From: Gracilaria domingensis
Lineage: Eukaryota > Rhodophyta > Florideophyceae > Gracilariales > Gracilariaceae
Direction of reading: 5' to 3'
Assembly: GCA_022539475.1 (NCBI GenBank)
Contig: VCMS01000051.1
Coordinates: 1 to 64,000 of the forward strand
Length of the DNA: 64,000 bases
The stretch's first letter is position 1. Every line of letters starts with the position of its first letter. Shown piece after piece: positions 32,070 through 42,299 of the stretch. A model generated the notes under the pieces. It worked only from the letters and a program-made list of their open reading frames with translations, made no database searches and was not told the origin of the DNA. A program made the translations under genes and the position numbers.

Positions 32070-33030
32070 TCAGTATTTCGTAGTAGCCCCTTTCCCTTCA
32101 CTAGTCTTCAGTAGACGATTCGGCATAGTAATATATAAAGGACGTATATATCCATAGCTGATTTCTTGCCAGCACTGCACCACCGTCTTAGCCAACTCTT
32201 CAACATCTTCAAACTGCCTACTACCCTCATAAACGTTTCAGGCAAGCTATCCCCACACATTTTCGATAGGGTTTAGGTCAAAAGACTTAGCTAGCCAGTG
32301 CAAAACATTAACATCTCTATCCCGCAACCATTTTTTTGTGTAGTTTGGCTTGTAGATAGAGTTCTCATCATGCATCAACTTCCACCTCTCCCCAGCAGAT
32401 TGTGACCATAACGGTAAGAAAGTACGATCAAAAGTTTCACAGTACTTTTTCCAGTCTTGATTGCCTGCCACACGATCCAAATCACTAACACCGTAGTACG
32501 ACATAGCTCTCCAAATCATCATCGATGCACCTGCTTGCTGTCGCTTCTAGAAAACATCAAGAGAGGTTTGTAAATCGTGCCCATAACAAGCAAGTCCATC
32601 TGGACCATCAAGATAAAATACTTTCTCGTCGTTGAAGATAATTCCTTTCCATTTGATAGCCCCAAATTGTAGCTTTGAACGTGTCCTCTCAAAACAAAAT
32701 TCCTTATGACGTTTTGTCAAATACGGGTCCTTAGGCATGTTCCTGTAACGCAAGTGTGAGGTATTCGAAAGAATCTGTTGAACTCTGCGAACAGAGAATG
32801 GACAATTCACACTCTTTCTGTATGTCTGCCGCACTGCATCGGGATATAGTAGCCTGCCGGACAATCGCCCGCACCGTAGTCTTGTACAGTTTCCCACTTC
32901 TTGGTTTAAATGTGCGCTGTTGGGCACGGTGGGCGCGATTTAGAAACTTTTGAATGCATCCACGGCTTCGTCTGAGCTCTTCTGAAATGCTTTCCTGAGA
33001 GAGTCCGTGGCTGTTGTGCGCGAGGATTTA
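32070..33030 (-). pseudogene. Tc1-like DDE transposase with frameshift and premature stops
   Basis: The N-terminal helix-turn-helix (SISEELRRSRGCIQKFLNRA, then ISRCSAADIQKECE) reads in one frame down to about 32810. It then shifts to VRRVQQILSNTSHLRYRN and the catalytic core: IIFNDEKVF (first Asp), MHDENS (second Asp, where the family usually has QDNA) and DLNPIENVWG (final acidic residue plus the family signature). A TAG at 32547-32549 and two further in-frame stops just after ENVWG interrupt it. The C-terminus SMPNRLL-like segment and GKGATTKY end with TGA at 32070-32072. It cannot make an active enzyme, though its ends remain nearly identical. Confidence 0.88.
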
Positions 33031-33047
33031 ACCCTTCTCAGTGTTGT

Positions 33048-33422
33048 TTAACGCTTTAAGGACAAAAAGCTTATGTGTAGTGTACTAGACATAAGACGCA
33101 ATCATGATTGAATGCGAACCAGAACAATTGTTTGTCAGTCTGCCATGTGGGGATTGTTTTATGTCTAGCGTACTTAAAATAAGCATATATTATGCACATG
33201 TTACGTAACTGCATGCATCTTGCGCCATCATTAGCTCTCTGAAAATTCTGCGCATATTTTCGCCAATGACTTTTGCTCAGAGAAACCAATATGCACAAGA
33301 AAAACTTCAATCAACTTCTACTGGTTAACTTTACTGCACTCTAACTGGTCTTTGCAATTTCATTGCCTTGCTCTTATGTCTACCATGCTAGACATAAGAA
33401 GTTCTAGTCCCTAAAGGGTTAA
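33048..33422. mobile_element. piggyBac-like MITE (TTAA-flanked) nested in the Tc1 element
   Basis: TTAA at 33048-33051 and 33419-33422 bound inverted ends. Left reads TTAACGCTTTAAGGAC; the right end, reversed, reads TTAACCCTTTAGGGAC. Similarity continues for about 50 bases at roughly 80% by eye. Each end has a subterminal hairpin on CTTATGT...ACATAAG. No coding capacity. TTAA duplication and CCCTTT ends are characteristic of piggyBac. Confidence 0.8.
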
Positions 33423-33789
33423 AAGTTTGTCTCGAGAGATTTTTGGCTTTGGTGGACACTGAAAGTTTTGCGTCGCGATTGCTCTTGTGCCCTTATATAC
33501 GTACGCGAAGTTTCAGTAATAGCGCGGTTTTACTTGTGGAGGTATGTATAAAAGAGTTTCTTGGACTATATAAAAATTTCTGGATCTATATAAGTTTCGA
33601 TACATTGTTCTTAAGTTTACTGGAAGGTTGCTGCGTCGTCTTGTGGTTTCTATGGCTTTGTTTGTAGACATTTATGCTGAGTGAGAGTACATACGTTTAT
33701 TTACTGTCTATTGTTATCGGGTTCTCAATGGGACATAAAACGATTTTTGGATCTATAAGCGTTTCGCACACTGTAATACAGTAAAATTG

Positions 33790-34420
33790 AAGCGCCCTTG
33801 ATTGGCGCCAATTAAGTTTGAAAGCATAGATTTAGGTTCAAGTGATTGGCTTCTTAGCGCATCTCAACCAAGGCCACGCTATAACGGTAAACCGCTATAA
33901 TTTGCGGAAACGTGGCTGTGTTTCATTGGCGTCCCGTAAAACGGCTTACCGGCATAGGGAAATACACTTCTCCACCGGAGTTTCAGAGGGCTGTCATAAC
34001 AAGCGTTGACTACGCGTTGGCGTTGACGCTGATATATTGATTTTCAAGAATATGCTCTTTGTAACTTGTACTGCAACGCGATTGCGGGACTCCGTCGCTG
34101 ATGCGATTCATAATATGCACGGCGATGCCGGGAGGTGGTGGCACACAGTATAAATAACTGGTGAGATGAGGCCCATTCTTGGGTATACTTAATATTAGAA
34201 TTAGTGTTATGAGGTGCACGGCCTAGCCAGTGAGTCACACACGTGTGGGAGGTTTGCACCCATTCATTGGGATATTTGAAGTAGATATTTGTAGCATATC
34301 TGCTGTACCACACTGACAGTGGGCCAATCTACTGCAGTACTTAGTAGGTTGAGCTGCACCCAGTGCCGGGGAAGTAAACGGAACAACCGAGTGTTCGGCT
34401 CTAACTTACCACCCTCGGTG
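33790..34420. repeat. Hairpin-rich stretch holding a dispersed repeat copy
   Basis: The segment at about 33993-34050 (TAACAAGCGTTGAC, then GTTGACGCTGATAT) recurs at 39897-39955 in the same orientation. Nearby, GCCACG...CGTGGC pairs around 33870-33915. No coding is recognised. Confidence 0.55.
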
Positions 34421-35400
34421 TGTGATAGCCTCCTTGCGGAGAGTCTCCACCATGTGTCGGGTTCGTTATCCGCCTCGCGGCATCATTAACACCACTACCG
34501 CTTTCGCGTGTTTACTTTGTGTGTGTTTTCTTTATTTCTGTCCCTGTTATACAGGTAGCACTACTTGGTGTACCGGTGCATACCGTTCGTGGCTCGACAC
34601 ACTCGCGTGGGCTATTACAGCTCTCGCGTGTCATCGCCACACTCGTGGGTATCGCGTGCTACGCACGTGACGCTACTGCCGACTTGTGTCGTGTGTTCTC
34701 TACCGCTGGACGCGTCTTCTTCGCCGCTTCGCTCCCTCCATTGCTTGGGAAGGATTGGCCCCGGGCTTACAACCGGCTTAGCCGTGCCATTCCTTGGGAG
34801 CGCTCTATTCGCTGTGCGCACCTCTAAGAGGGAAGGTTTGAACTGCCTTTGCGTGTCACTCCCATCTCTAGGTTTCGCACGACATAACTCAACGTCCCTA
34901 TACTTGGGAAATAATCCCTAATCTGGGATACATATTTTAGGAACGTGAGCTGAGAAAATGTGTGCAGTCACGAAGAAGAAATAGAACAACGCAATCTCGT
35001 GCTGCTCTCATCACCTAAAACGAAACCGAATCTGTAGTTCCAAACCGCCGCTACTGAGTGAAGAACCCAAGCTACCAATTGACCCTAAAAACATTCACAA
35101 CTCTTCAGCATATCACAACCAATTTACGTATCTCAGGCACGATTTGAAAATATGCCAACCATCCCCCGGTACACACACATCGTCGCGACAGATGCTACAG
35201 TTTCAAAACGACTTCTTTTGCGCCAGTTTGTAGACCCAAACACTTCTGCGAATTCAGAAACAAACATAAAGTTCAAAACGTAAGCTGCCCCGAACGTGAA
35301 TCATCTAGCCACGACGAGATTGACATTAGACTGAAGCCTCCTGAACGCTTACCAGTGCTTACCAAAGCTGTAAAATACCTACTTGTGAACGCTATTAGAT
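34421..35400. other. Unassigned stretch upstream of a pogo-like relic
   Basis: Three overlapping frames at 34422-34921 are open but none shows a domain. A short duplication of the form TCCC-7-GGGA occurs around 34890-34925. Part of the later sequence may be the decayed N-terminus of the pogo-like transposase. Confidence 0.3.
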
Positions 35401-35411
35401 AATACGCTAGA

Positions 35412-36518
35412 ATGAAAACCCCGCTAACGAAAGTCACAGTCTTTGATTTTGTTGAACACTTTGTTTCGCAGTTGCCAGCTCTCCGTCGGCCTGAGGTAAT
35501 GAAATACTTCAACGGTGGTCGTGTTGGCCGCAAATGGATGTACCACCTCCTGCAACGCAATACGGACTTCAAGTGCAAATCTGTCCGGGTAATAGATGAT
35601 CGTCGCATTACTATGCTGTCGAAACCACACGTTCCAGAGCATATCACACGCGTAAATGCTGCAATCAGTCGTTACAACATCAAGCATCTCCATTTCATCT
35701 CAAATATTGATCAATTGGAGATAAGCTTCACAAAAATAGTGAATCGTAGCATTCTTAAAGCAATTGGACTGAAGTCAACGAAGCTGATGCAGTCGTTTAT
35801 ACGTACTAAATGCAACCTTGATCACGTTACCATCACGGCTGTAATATCTGCTGCCAGCGATTTGCTGAACCCTGCTGTGGTTCTTCCAGGAAAGCTCGCA
35901 AGGTATAGAAGTGTTAATGGAAGGTATGAGTCTCTGCACGCTTGCCTTTTTCACTGCCTCTTGTATCAGAGAGATCCGGCTGGGGTAGACTTTTTAATTT
36001 TTGCCGACTGGGCTCACAATTTTTCTGAGGAGGTCAACCGCTTTCGAAAGCTCGAAGAATATGTGCTTCTAATTCTTGATGGCTATAGTGCGCACGTGCA
36101 ATTAGAAGCACTCAGACCGCTGAAGCAAAACAAAGTAATTGTCATAGGGCTACCGTCGCACACATAACACGTGTTGCAACCGTTAGACGTCGGAGTCTTC
36201 TCTTTCTTTAAGTCTTATTTTCAGGCTTCAATTCACCGAGCAGCGATGTCAAAAACGGTTTTGAACGCCTTTGATGTCGCCAATTGCATCACAGACGCCT
36301 ACGGCAAGGCTCTAACAATGTCAAATATAAGAGGTGGGTTTCACAAGCCGGGTGAATATGTCATGCAAGAGAAGAAAGCTTCGATTACACCGTTAGAGTA
36401 TCACTTTCTGCATGACAAAGAAAATGAGCTCTCTGTGCAGCAAGTCATGGATAGGTACGACAAATCGGCCCGCTCGCTTTTGCGCGACGCAAACGTCGAA
36501 GACCAGGGCACAATTTGA
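35412..36518 (+). pseudogene. pogo/Tigger-like DDE transposase, N-terminus decayed, in-frame TAA
   Basis: The frame 35412-36164 is followed by TAA at 36165-36167 and continues in the same frame to 36518. The first Asp is in HFISNIDQLEISF (family: NMDETG), the second in VLLILDGYSAHVQLEAL, and the third in HVLQPLDVGVFSFFK. The stop falls between GLPSHT and HVLQPLD, where the family has Thr or Ser. Upstream, the CENP-B-type helix-turn-helix region is not convincingly present. Pogo elements move by cut and paste at TA sites. The Asp-Gln-Leu in place of Asp-Glu-Thr at the first motif suggests additional decay. Confidence 0.8.
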
Positions 36519-36519
36519 A

Positions 36520-37330
36520 TCAGCAATCGTAGTGGAGTGAATGACGCCAAAGACAATGTTCTGGATGCGTTGGAGCTTCGTAGGGAGCGTCAGGCAGCCG
36601 GAGGGAAGAAGAGGACGACGATTGAGGATGATGACGTGAAAGAACCAGCCGCGAATCTTCGTCGTCTGCAAGAGCTTACTCCGCGTCCTGCAGTGCTGCG
36701 CGAACGTTTGAATCGTTCGAGATAGAAGCGTCGTGCCCGTCGGAGGCTGCGAGCTGCTGAAATGCAAGCTCCGTATCCGCGTCGCTCGATTCTGAGTCCT
36801 TTATCGTCTTGAAGAGCCGCAAAGCTCGCAATTTCGTTTGAAATGGTTGCAGCGGATTGGCTATGCCTCTGAAAATTCAATGATGTGATTGGGTGGTACA
36901 CACGTGATAAAGAGATATTGATTCCCATATTATGAGCATGTTGTTTTTTAGGCTGTTTAAGCCTGTTTTTGTGAGCCTTGTAGAGAGACATCCGGACTGT
37001 TTCACAGCCACGTACTTTCTAGAAAGGTTTTAGGCTCTCTTACCTTTCTAAAGAGGTAAAGTTGGACGCGTGGGACTAACTACTTCCGGAGCAGTGGCCA
37101 TAAGGCAGCAGCGCGTTGCGCTCAAAATCTTGTTCCCCACATTAGGGGACGCTGCGTAGTATTATTAATGTAATTTCTTTCCGTTTCCTTCTCGGCTGTG
37201 GTTGAGACGCCAGATTGTGGTCTGCCAAGAAAAGCCAGAGCGACAAATGAAAGGAGACATTGCCTTGACTGCTTCCAGAAAGTTACGTAGCCCGTACTCG
37301 GCAGGCTAGTAGATACAGACAAAAGCTCAG
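36520..37330. other. Spacer between transposon relics
   Basis: The minus-strand frames here are probably not genes. A charged plus-strand frame at 36537-36725 (LELRRERQAAGGKKRTTIED) may be the C-terminus of the pogo-like protein in another frame. Around 37015-37065 repeated CTTTCTAGAAAGG/CCTTTCTAAAG words occur. Confidence 0.35.
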
Positions 37331-37336
37331 ACCAGC

Positions 37337-38499
37337 ATGCCGAGAAAGTGCACCGTCGTTTCGGTTCTTCAACGCCCTGATATTGCTCGTCGCCTCTGCC
37401 GCGAACGAACGCATCATGCAATATATCTTTGCTACACATTCTTCGTGTCAACAACAAGTTTCCACAAATTATTACATATCAGACGGAATCAAAAGTGTCT
37501 CATCGACGAAATCATGACCTTGTCCCGTTTGGTGGCCAAGGCAAGCCCTCATTCGCGCAGAGGTGCTCTCAACTACTGGGAGGAGGATATTGAGTATCTG
37601 AGATGTCATAGCGCATGTACAACCGCATACTACTGAGGACTGGAACTTAGTCAAGAGGGATTTTAATCACTGGTCAGAGCAGAATGACCGTCCGACACGC
37701 AGCGCAGAAAGCTTGAAAAAGAAGTTCGAGAAACTTGGCTACGTTCATAAGAAGACCAGAGATCCTACTATACACACGCAGGTTCGTCGTGCGAATGTTA
37801 TTTACAGAGAAATCCAAGCCCAAGCGCTTTCAAGAGCACTGGGTAAGGCGGATGGCAACATGAATCCGACACAAGAAGACCACAACCACGCAATGCAGAC
37901 TGGAAATGTCATTGGGGTTCGTCGAGCGAGAACAAAACCCACAGACCCGAATCAAATTGTAGCCAACGCAGATGATGAAATCCTCTCAACGCAAGCTCCA
38001 CGACCATCTCAGGCCTCAACTGCGGGCCAAACGCCACCATCAGAAGCAGCAGCACTTGAGCACGCAACACCAAGTGCCGCTCAAAACACCGAAGGAGAGA
38101 ACACGACAGCGTCTTGGCATGCCACTTGAGCGCCGTCTTCAAATAGATGTCGTGCCGTTGATGGAGCAGATGAATTCGGGATTTATAAAAGTCGCGGAAG
38201 TAATTAAGAAGTCACACGAGCAAAGAGAAGAAAGGAGCGCAAAGAATCTTCGTGAAATATTACGCGAGGAGCTCACTGCTCTGCTTCGAACTAAACCATC
38301 GAGTTCTCCGACTTCTGCGCCAGACACGCCACGATCTGTCCCCAGCACGCAGCATACTCGCCATGGTGATGTGCAAAATCCAGTTGCCGCTTTTGGACAG
38401 CACCATGGGTCTGATAGTACGCCCGATATACCGTTCGAATTTGGTTATGGCGGATCGTTCCCGTACGGAAGTTCATCAAATGGCGGCAAAGAGCTATGA
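37337..38499 (+). pseudogene. Myb/SANT-like DNA-binding protein of a Harbinger element, frameshifted
   Basis: The Myb-like trihelix begins around 37557 with RRGALNYWEEDIEYL. It shifts frame near 37600-37640, and continues with ESLKKKFEKLGYVHKKTRDP and VRRANVIYREIQ (ORF 37713-38129). Near 38130 it shifts again to QIDVVPLMEQMNSGFIKVAE and a helical dimerisation segment, ending with a Gly/Ser-rich tail at 38499. PIF/Harbinger elements encode a Myb-like partner that brings transposase to the nucleus and element ends. Here the two genes converge, and the 3' ends overlap by 209 bases (38291-38499). Confidence 0.72.
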
Positions 38500-39526
38500 T
38501 GCGAAGCGTTTGCCATGAATCTGTAGGTAGCTTTCTCGACAACCGACGAAATGGCGCGCGCAAAGCTCGCACTGCCCACTCTGCGGTTTGTCTTCTGGAT
38601 GGATAAATGCGTTGAAGTATCATGTCGATCGCATCTTCTTCTGCTGATCTGGGTATGTACACTTCGTTAACCTTTCTAGCTCGTAGAACCTCAGCATTTG
38701 TTACCGTCAAATTGCTTCCGAATGCTGTATCTCCAAGGATTCGATACCCTGGTGGCGTCATTGCATCCGATAGACGAGTCCAGTATAATCCTGATATGCA
38801 AGCTGATCTGGAGTGGTGACATGCGCCCGGATAGTTCACCGCTGCCTGGATAATTTCGCCACCGAAGTTCCACGCAAACTGGTTTACCACTTCGACTTTC
38901 CCTGTGAACCCGTTGTAGAACGCTCTCTGAAATCTACTTTCCTCTGGTGAAGACCACTGTATACGCGCACCATCAGTAACTGCAAACACGCCGTCAAGGT
39001 ATCGTGCGGTCAATGGGCGCGCTTGTGCCAGGAACCATGCTGAATGTGACATCTCCTCTTCCGTGGGCCATTCTATACGCGCTTGGTAGATTTTGTTTGA
39101 ACTGAGCAGTTGGTAGAGGCCATTTAAACCGAGGCTGAGCCAATCGCTGACGGATATTGACACTAATTCAAAGATGGAAGACGGAGAATACATAGCATCG
39201 CCAGTTCGCAAAAACCAGAGATTCATTCCAAATATATTGATGGGAGCCAGAAAAGGTTTGCGTCCTCTTCGTGACTGCGTTCGGCGGTAAGGAGATGATT
39301 TCATTTTCTTGAGGACTGTTTCGAATTGAAGCAAGAACGTGGGGGTTAGCGCTCTTTTGTTTATGTTAATAGTCGTGTAAAAGTCATCGTCAGTGCCGTA
39401 GGATAGAATTTGGTCCCATAACGTGCTACAAGCTGTATTGACTGGTCGAAGTAGAGCTATTCTGCAAAACTTTCTGGTCTTTGATATGCTTCGGCGAGAC
39501 GGCGGCGAAGAAAATAATATGAACAC
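38291..39526 (-). CDS. PIF/Harbinger transposase (DDE_Tnp_4), nearly full length
   Basis: A 411-codon uninterrupted frame. The core shows VFAVTDGARIQW (first Asp), NYPGACHHS, GYRILGDTAFGSN (second Asp) and TAEWAVRALRAPFRRL (Glu), the order and spacing of Harbinger DDE domains. The N-terminal portion has RRGRKPFLAPINIFGMNLWF. The last about 50 residues lie antisense to the Myb partner's 3' end and may be read-through rather than functional. This is the least damaged transposase in the window. It needs the Myb-like partner, which is broken here. Confidence 0.85.
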   Translation of the reverse strand: MFILFSSPPSRRSISKTRKFCRIALLRPVNTACSTLWDQILSYGTDDDFYTTININKRALTPTFLLQFETVLKKMKSSPYRRTQSRRGRKPFLAPINIFGMNLWFLRTGDAMYSPSSIFELVSISVSDWLSLGLNGLYQLLSSNKIYQARIEWPTEEEMSHSAWFLAQARPLTARYLDGVFAVTDGARIQWSSPEESRFQRAFYNGFTGKVEVVNQFAWNFGGEIIQAAVNYPGACHHSRSACISGLYWTRLSDAMTPPGYRILGDTAFGSNLTVTNAEVLRARKVNEVYIPRSAEEDAIDMILQRIYPSRRQTAEWAVRALRAPFRRLSRKLPTDSWQTLRIIALCRHLMNFRTGTIRHNQIRTVYRAYYQTHGAVQKRQLDFAHHHGEYAACWGQIVACLAQKSENSMV

Positions 39527-39539
39527 TGTGCTTAACGTG

Positions 39540-40145
39540 GAAAGTATAGCTCAATGAGCAAGGAAAAGAAACAATAGGTCGAGCTGATTCATCGTGGAAA
39601 CCAGTGCGGGGAAGTCGTGCAAGCTTAAGTTGGTTAGCAAAGCGTTCAGAAACGTTCCTGTTGCATTGCATACTAAACGAAGCTGGTTGCGTCGTACTTT
39701 CTTTATAATGGCAAATTTCATTGTAGAGCGGAGGGTCGAGGGCCGCTCCAGACTGACAATCTTGATGGGCTGACGATGTGCTCAGAAGCCCCGTCATTCG
39801 CTCCCATTTGTCTCTTTGTCAGTCTGTCTTTTCCTGGAAGACCCCACTGCACTGTAGGTGGCCTCCAATTTCAGTTTTCTGGCAGTCCCTGGGGGCCTGT
39901 CTTAACAAGCGTTGACGATGCGTTGTCGTTGACGCTGATATCTTGAAGTTTTAAAGATATCAGCGCTGTAAATTGACATGCGGTCGACCCCATCTTTCCT
40001 AGTGGGGTAGAACTCTTCTCGTTTATTATGCACTGCGTCAGACACACTGTGTCTCACGCAGTGCCTGTATTCCCTAGAACAGTCTCCACGGTAAGCACGG
40101 AGATCTACTTGACTCAAAGGGATCAGGTAGATCTTCGTGCTTTCA
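39540..40145. repeat. Second copy of a dispersed repeat followed by a hairpin series
   Basis: At 39897-39955 the TAACAAGCGTTGAC repeat recurs. It runs into a perfect 11-bp stem (39934-39944 with 39954-39964), a palindrome with 17-base arms, one mismatch and one-base spacer (40030-40046 with 40048-40064), and an 18-bp stem with two mismatches (40096-40113 with 40124-40141). Before 39897 no gene is seen. Confidence 0.75.
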
Positions 40146-40336
40146 ACAAAAGATGGGGAATCTGAACTATTTGTGCCAAATAATGGCAAATATACGCTAT
40201 GAGCGCTGCGCAAATCGTCCAGTTGCAGATGAAGACTTCGCAACACTTTTCACGAGATACGTCGTGACAAATCCTCAAGTGCGATATTCAACTCCTGCAA
40301 TACGAAAACTTCATCTTTGTTACAGCAACAGCCATA

Positions 40337-41341
40337 ATGGTTTTTATTTCGTCAGGAGTGCAGAAAACTAACTTACTTATACACTCTTGTTATGTTGTAC
40401 AAGCCTTCAAGTACACACTTGATGCTACGCGAATTGTAATAAGAAACAACACGATCCAAAAGAAACGTCCATCCATAATCAAGCGTATCTTAACGTTCGA
40501 AAGCTCATCGACAAACCTTTATTATAGGGCCTTCCTCAGTGTTTCCCGAATGATCCGCGACCAATTCGAAGCTTTTTTCTGCAGGGTAAGTTATCATCTA
40601 CAGAAAAACGTGGAAATTGGCGACCATGCAAAGCGACCGCCAATTACGGCAAGAACGCGACTAGCTATAACCCTCCGAATGCTTGCTGGATCTAGCTATG
40701 CGAGCATTATGCTGTCCTTTCATGTAGGCCGTTCGACAGCCTATCACGTATTTCATGATAGGCGCAAAGTTTTAATGGCATCGTTTAGGTTACCATACCT
40801 CCCGAAATCACATGCAGAGCTGGAGCAGTTGGTGCTAGGATTGAAGCATTCGCGCAAGCGACTAAGTCCCTTGGCTGGATGCGTAGAGGCAAGTGACGGC
40901 ATTGCCGTGAAGATGAGAAAACGTTCATGCCCAAACGCTGCGGCATTCTACTGCCGAGAAAACTGTTACTCGTTGCCTGTCCAGGCTATTGTTGACTGGC
41001 GCTACATATTTCCAGATGTCTACATAAGATGTGTTGGTTCTACACATGACCAGCTAGCACATGCTGTGTCCAGGCTAGGAAGATATCTGGCCGAAAGAAA
41101 TCTACGAATTGAATATTGGATCGCCGTGGACAAGGCCTATATATGTACTAACAATCTTATATGTTCGATTCCTATCTCACAGGTCACAACGCGCTGGGAA
41201 AACGCTTTTAACCTTTTTTTGTCATCTATGCGAATTCATGTTGAAGAGGCCTTTGGTATGCTAGTAGCAAGGTGGAGAATACTAAACTTTCTGGAGTTCT
41301 CTGTTGACGTTAACTGCGAAATTGTTGCCCTATGGCAATGA
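40337..41341 (+). CDS. Second Harbinger-like transposase with altered catalytic motif
   Basis: A 334-codon frame. A helix-turn-helix-like segment (TARTRLAITLRMLAGSSYAS) precedes the DDE_Tnp_4 core: CVEASDGIAVKMRKRS (first Asp), VDWRYIFPDVYIRCVGSTHD, WIAVDKAYICTN (second Asp, family usually GDxAY), and HVEEAFGMLVARWRIL (Glu). It is distinct from the transposase at 38291-39526. The GD-to-VD change and the N-terminus of poor quality suggest a relic; the real start may be the Met at MIRDQFEAF. No Myb-like partner is recognised nearby. Confidence 0.75.
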   Translation: MVFISSGVQKTNLLIHSCYVVQAFKYTLDATRIVIRNNTIQKKRPSIIKRILTFESSSTNLYYRAFLSVSRMIRDQFEAFFCRVSYHLQKNVEIGDHAKRPPITARTRLAITLRMLAGSSYASIMLSFHVGRSTAYHVFHDRRKVLMASFRLPYLPKSHAELEQLVLGLKHSRKRLSPLAGCVEASDGIAVKMRKRSCPNAAAFYCRENCYSLPVQAIVDWRYIFPDVYIRCVGSTHDQLAHAVSRLGRYLAERNLRIEYWIAVDKAYICTNNLICSIPISQVTTRWENAFNLFLSSMRIHVEEAFGMLVARWRILNFLEFSVDVNCEIVALWQ

Positions 41342-41344
41342 TAT

Positions 41345-42290
41345 TGAAGTTATGAATATTCTGATTATCTGAATGCCGAAGGGTTTGTGGTGCGCGCGGA
41401 GATATTAATTGGACGCTTTTGCAAAAATTGGAGCGCGCTTGGTAGCGAAATGGATCAAAGAAATCGCGCCATACGGCCCAATCTAGGGTGTTAGAAGGGA
41501 AGTCGATAACAATATGGAAGGAGTGTTGAAGGATAGTGTTGGGGGTACATGACACTCAAAATAGAATAAAGTGCAACGAGAACAATCATAATGCACCCTC
41601 CAATGACACTCAAAAAATTGAAAAAATTGAAAATTTAATATGCACGGTGTCAAAAAGGAGGTCGCGCGGAAGGTTGAACGAGTGTAATGTGAGTGTCCGG
41701 CACATCCAAATTCTTTCATGTTACGTTCACAAAATTGAAAAAATTTCTTATAAGGCCTGTGCATGAAATTGCATAACTTTTGCATCGAAAGCGGTGGTAG
41801 CAGAGGCATCGTTGCAGGCGGTGGCGGCGGCGCTGCGGGGGTGTTGGTGGGTGCGACGGTGGCGGTGGAGGTGACGGCGGCGGTGGCGGCTGCGAGGGCG
41901 CTGCGCCGGCAGCGGCGAGGGCGCTGCGAAGGCCGCGGCGAGGGCGCTGCGACCGGCGTCGCGTCAAAATTAAGCTGTTTTGGAGGTAGCGGCGATGGAA
42001 CTCTGGAGCGCTGGCGCAAACGTTTTATATATCCCGATGCGATTGATGTGCACTGCACACTGCGCAGCGCACATTTTTTATGGCGCCCGACGAGATCGAC
42101 AGCGCTTCGTCCTCCAATCGCGTGGAGCCCTCGCGCTTGCCTGTCACCTACGACGCCGGTTAGCGCGAGCGCGTCTGCAATGGGCCGCCATCGTCGACAT
42201 TCGCCCGTGGCGCCCATTGCTGGTTCGTGCGTTGCTGCGGTGTGAGCGGGGGCGCAACGATTGCGGTCAGTTCTGGCCGGTGCTTCGTAA
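41345..42290. other. Spacer: AT-rich part, then a GC-rich part
   Basis: Around 41535-41740 the word GACACTCAAAA occurs twice and AAAATTGAAAAAATT three times, perhaps a degraded MITE. From about 41810 the sequence becomes GC-rich with GGC/GGT triplet runs. No gene is recognised. Confidence 0.35.
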
Positions 42291-42299
42291 GTTAGAAGG

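Larger units (their letters stand above)
31829..33775 (-). mobile_element. Tc1/mariner element, both terminal inverted repeats present, MITE nested inside
   Basis: A TA dinucleotide at 31829-31830 precedes CAGTGTGCGAAACGC... (31831-31859). The inverse complement lies at 33745-33773, followed by TA at 33774-33775. The two 29-base ends match at 28 positions. Inner diverged copies of the end are seen at about 33577-33608 and possibly 32020-32045, an IR/DR-like layout. Removing the nested 375-bp MITE leaves about 1.57 kb, normal for Tc1. The transposase relic inside reads on the minus strand. Confidence 0.9.
37100..39540. mobile_element. Two-gene PIF/Harbinger element (approximate limits)
   Basis: The convergent Myb-like and transposase genes define the element. 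Terminal inverted repeats and a 3-bp target duplication were not resolved, so limits are approximate. Confidence 0.6.

Noticed and set aside
34422-34921. Three overlapping ORFs as a membrane protein gene
   Set aside because: All three frames are similarly open, no domain or signal is convincing, and none is clearly preferred.
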